A stretch of 64,000 nt of DNA from NCBI RefSeq assembly GCF_037975245.1, contig NC_092564.1:21493984-21557983 (forward strand), written 5' to 3'. This DNA comes from Apostichopus japonicus (lineage: Eukaryota; Echinodermata; Holothuroidea; Aspidochirotida; Stichopodidae). This document shows positions 62,490-64,000 of this stretch, in pieces. The translations under genes and the position numbers were made by a program. Within the stretch, counting starts at the first letter, position 1. Each line of letters opens with the position of its first letter. The notes below the pieces were generated by a model, which saw nothing but the letters and a program-made list of their open reading frames with translations, was not told the origin of the DNA and did not search any database.

Positions 62490-64000
62490 TAAAATCTCGT
62501 AAATACGATATGTCAGGTGGGTAATATCGGACCAACTTCATATTTGGTTTGCCGGAGTACCGCCTACCCTTTGTTTTCGATACAGGTCAAAGGTCATTTG
62601 GGGTCACCAGGGGTCACCAGGTGTCACCAGGGGTCAAATTTTAAAAATCTCGTAAACACGATATCTCAGGTGGGTAATGTCGGACCAAATTCATATTAGG
62701 TTTTCCGGAGTACCGCTTACCCTTTGTTTTCGATGCAGGTCAAAGGTCATTTGGGGTCACCGGGGTCAAATTATAAAAATCTCGTAAACACGATATCTCA
62801 GGTGGGTAATGTCGGACCAACTTCATATTTGGTTAGCCGGAGTACCGCCTACCCTTTCTTTTCGATACAGGTCAAAGGTCATTTGGGGTCACCAGGGGTC
62901 ACCAGGGGTCACCAGGGTTCACCAGGGGTCAAATTTTAAAAATCTCGTAAACACGATATCTCAGGTGGGTAATGTCGGACCAACTTTATATTTGGTTTGC
63001 CGGAGTACCGCCTACCCTTTGTTTTCGATACAGGTCAAAGGTCATTTGGGGTCACCAGGGGTCACCAGGGGTCACCAGGGGTCACCAGGGGTCACCAGGG
63101 GTCACCAGGGGTCACCAGGGGTCACCAGGGGTCACAATCGGTCAAATTGTAAAAATCTCGTAAACACGATATTTCAGGTGGGTTATGTCGGACCAACTTC
63201 ATATTTGGTTTTTCGATGCAGGTCAAAGGTCATTTGGGGTCACCGGGGTCAAATTATAAAAATCTCGTAAACACGATATGTCAGGTGGGTAATGTCGGAC
63301 CAACTTCATATTTGGTTAGCCGGAGTACCGCCTACCCTTTGTTTTCGATACAGGTCAAAGGTCATTTGGGGTCACCAGTTGTCACCAGGGGTCACCAGGG
63401 GTCACCAGGGGTCAAATTGTAAAAATCTCGTAAACACGATATCTCAGGTGGGTAATGTCGGACCAAATTCACATTTGGGTTGCCGGAGTACCGCTTACCC
63501 TTTGTTTTCGATGCAGGTCAAAGGTCATTTGGGGTCACCGGGGTCAAATTATAAAAATCTCGTAAACACGATATGTCAGGTGGGTAATGTCGGACCAACT
63601 TCATATTTGGTTAGCCGGAGTACCGCTTACCCTTTGTTTTCGATGCAGGTCAAAGGTCATTTGGGGTCACCGGGGTCAAATTATAAAAATCTCGTAAACA
63701 CGATATCTCAGGTGGGTTATGTCGGACCAACTTCATATTTGGTTAGCCGGAGTACCGCCTACCCTTTGTTTTCGATACAGGTTAAAGGTCATTTGGGGTC
63801 ACCGGGGTCAAATTATAAAAATCTCGTAAAGACGATATGTCATGTGGGTTATGTCGGACCAACTTCATATTTGGTTAGCCGGAGTACCGCCTACCCTTTG
63901 TTTTCGATACAGGTCAAAGGTCATTTGGGGTCACCGGGGTCAAATTATAAAAATCTCGTAAACACGATATCTCAGGTGGGTTATGTCGGACCAACTTTAT
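62490..64000. repeat. 1,590-bp tandem duplication, copy 2 (cut by window end)
   Basis: Direct partner of 60900-62489, truncated at the window edge, so the array continues to the right. It has ttcatattagg near 62691 where copy 1 has ttcatatttgg near 61101. Confidence 0.9.
63048..63131 (+). repeat. (ggggtcacca)n tract, nine GGGG runs
   Basis: Nine evenly spaced runs with six-base loops, in the second 1,590-bp copy. Confidence 0.75.

Larger units (their letters stand above)
7243..64000. repeat. 132-bp satellite array with internal 10-bp repeat (region 2)
   Basis: Head-to-tail array of roughly 400 monomers continuing past the right edge. The basic 132-bp unit runs from ctcgtaaacacg to taaaaat (for example 7243-7374). 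Near its end it has ggggtcacc followed by ggggtcaaat. Expansion of this part to (ggggtcacca)n gives monomers of 143, 153, 163 bp and up to 233 bp. Since 132 is divisible by three, the + strand reads as a 44-residue repeat starting LVNTISQVGNVGP; each 10-bp step changes frame, and three steps give GVTRGHQGSP. Frame-breaking length changes, internal stops such as the taa pair around aaaatctcg, and the absence of any non-repeat exon argue against coding. All monomers I read share one orientation. Confidence 0.97.

Noticed and set aside
1-64000. CENP-B box (TTCGNNNNANNCGGG)
   Set aside because: The nearest candidates are ttcggtaccgatc in region 1, which lacks the required A, and ttcgatacaggtcaa in region 2, which lacks the CGGG end.
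1-64000. Telomeric repeats
   Set aside because: No runs of TTAGGG, TTTAGGG, TTAGG or their complements were seen; the G-rich 10-bp unit is internal to a satellite monomer.
7243-64000. Transposon or retroelement insertion within the array
   Set aside because: No terminal repeats, target-site duplications, poly-A tails or non-satellite stretches of more than a few bases were found at any monomer boundary.
1-64000. tRNA, rRNA or snRNA genes
   Set aside because: Every stretch I read is accounted for by one of the two satellites, and no cloverleaf or conserved RNA gene sequence was recognised.

Overview
The whole 64-kb window is tandemly repeated satellite DNA. I found no protein-coding gene, RNA gene, transposon, CRISPR array or other unique sequence. 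Long open reading frames exist only because the repeat monomers lack stop codons on the + strand, and I do not annotate them as genes. Two unrelated-looking, multi-level satellite arrays meeting at one sharp junction point to a eukaryotic heterochromatic region (centromeric, pericentromeric, subtelomeric or a knob-like block) from a long-read assembly. The taxon cannot be read from the sequence. Dense CpG, especially in the first satellite, weakly argues against a heavily methylated, CpG-depleted genome.

Region 1 (1-7242) is a head-to-tail array of about 329 copies of a 22-bp monomer whose consensus carries the 10-bp palindrome TCGGTACCGA. Neighbouring monomers differ from each other noticeably, but large blocks of them are duplicated almost exactly. 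Bases 1-3586 recur at 3981-6928. A 638-bp (29-monomer) tandem duplication is present only in the first of these blocks. A 418-bp (19-monomer) duplication is present in both. The order of events can therefore be read: old diverged monomers first, then the 418-bp duplication, then the roughly 4-kb duplication, then the 638-bp duplication.

Region 2 (7243-64000) is a head-to-tail array of a second satellite with a basic monomer of 132 bp. Each monomer contains an internal 10-bp minisatellite (ggggtcacca), so real monomers range from 96 to 233 bp. Several subfamilies are recognisable: a 107-bp form with a 25-bp deletion, a 96-bp form with a 36-bp deletion, a form with an extra tcatttgggg unit, a form with fused half-sites, and long-tract forms near the right end. 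These are arranged in tandem duplications of about 0.29, 0.59, 1.25, 1.26, 1.29, 1.59, 2.74, 4.18 and 6.6 kb.

The most interesting signal is inside the second monomer. It carries a row of direct nuclear-receptor-type half-sites (AGGTCA a AGGTCA tttg GGGTCA ccg GGGTCA, spacings DR1, DR4 and DR3). In many monomers this is followed at once by TATAAAAA and, 28 bases after the start of that box, by a TCAG initiator-like sequence. The expanded 10-bp unit adds DR4 half-sites and also makes regularly spaced GGGG tracts that fit the G-quadruplex rule. Whether these arrays are bound, transcribed or folded in vivo is inference only; the sequence motifs themselves are seen directly.
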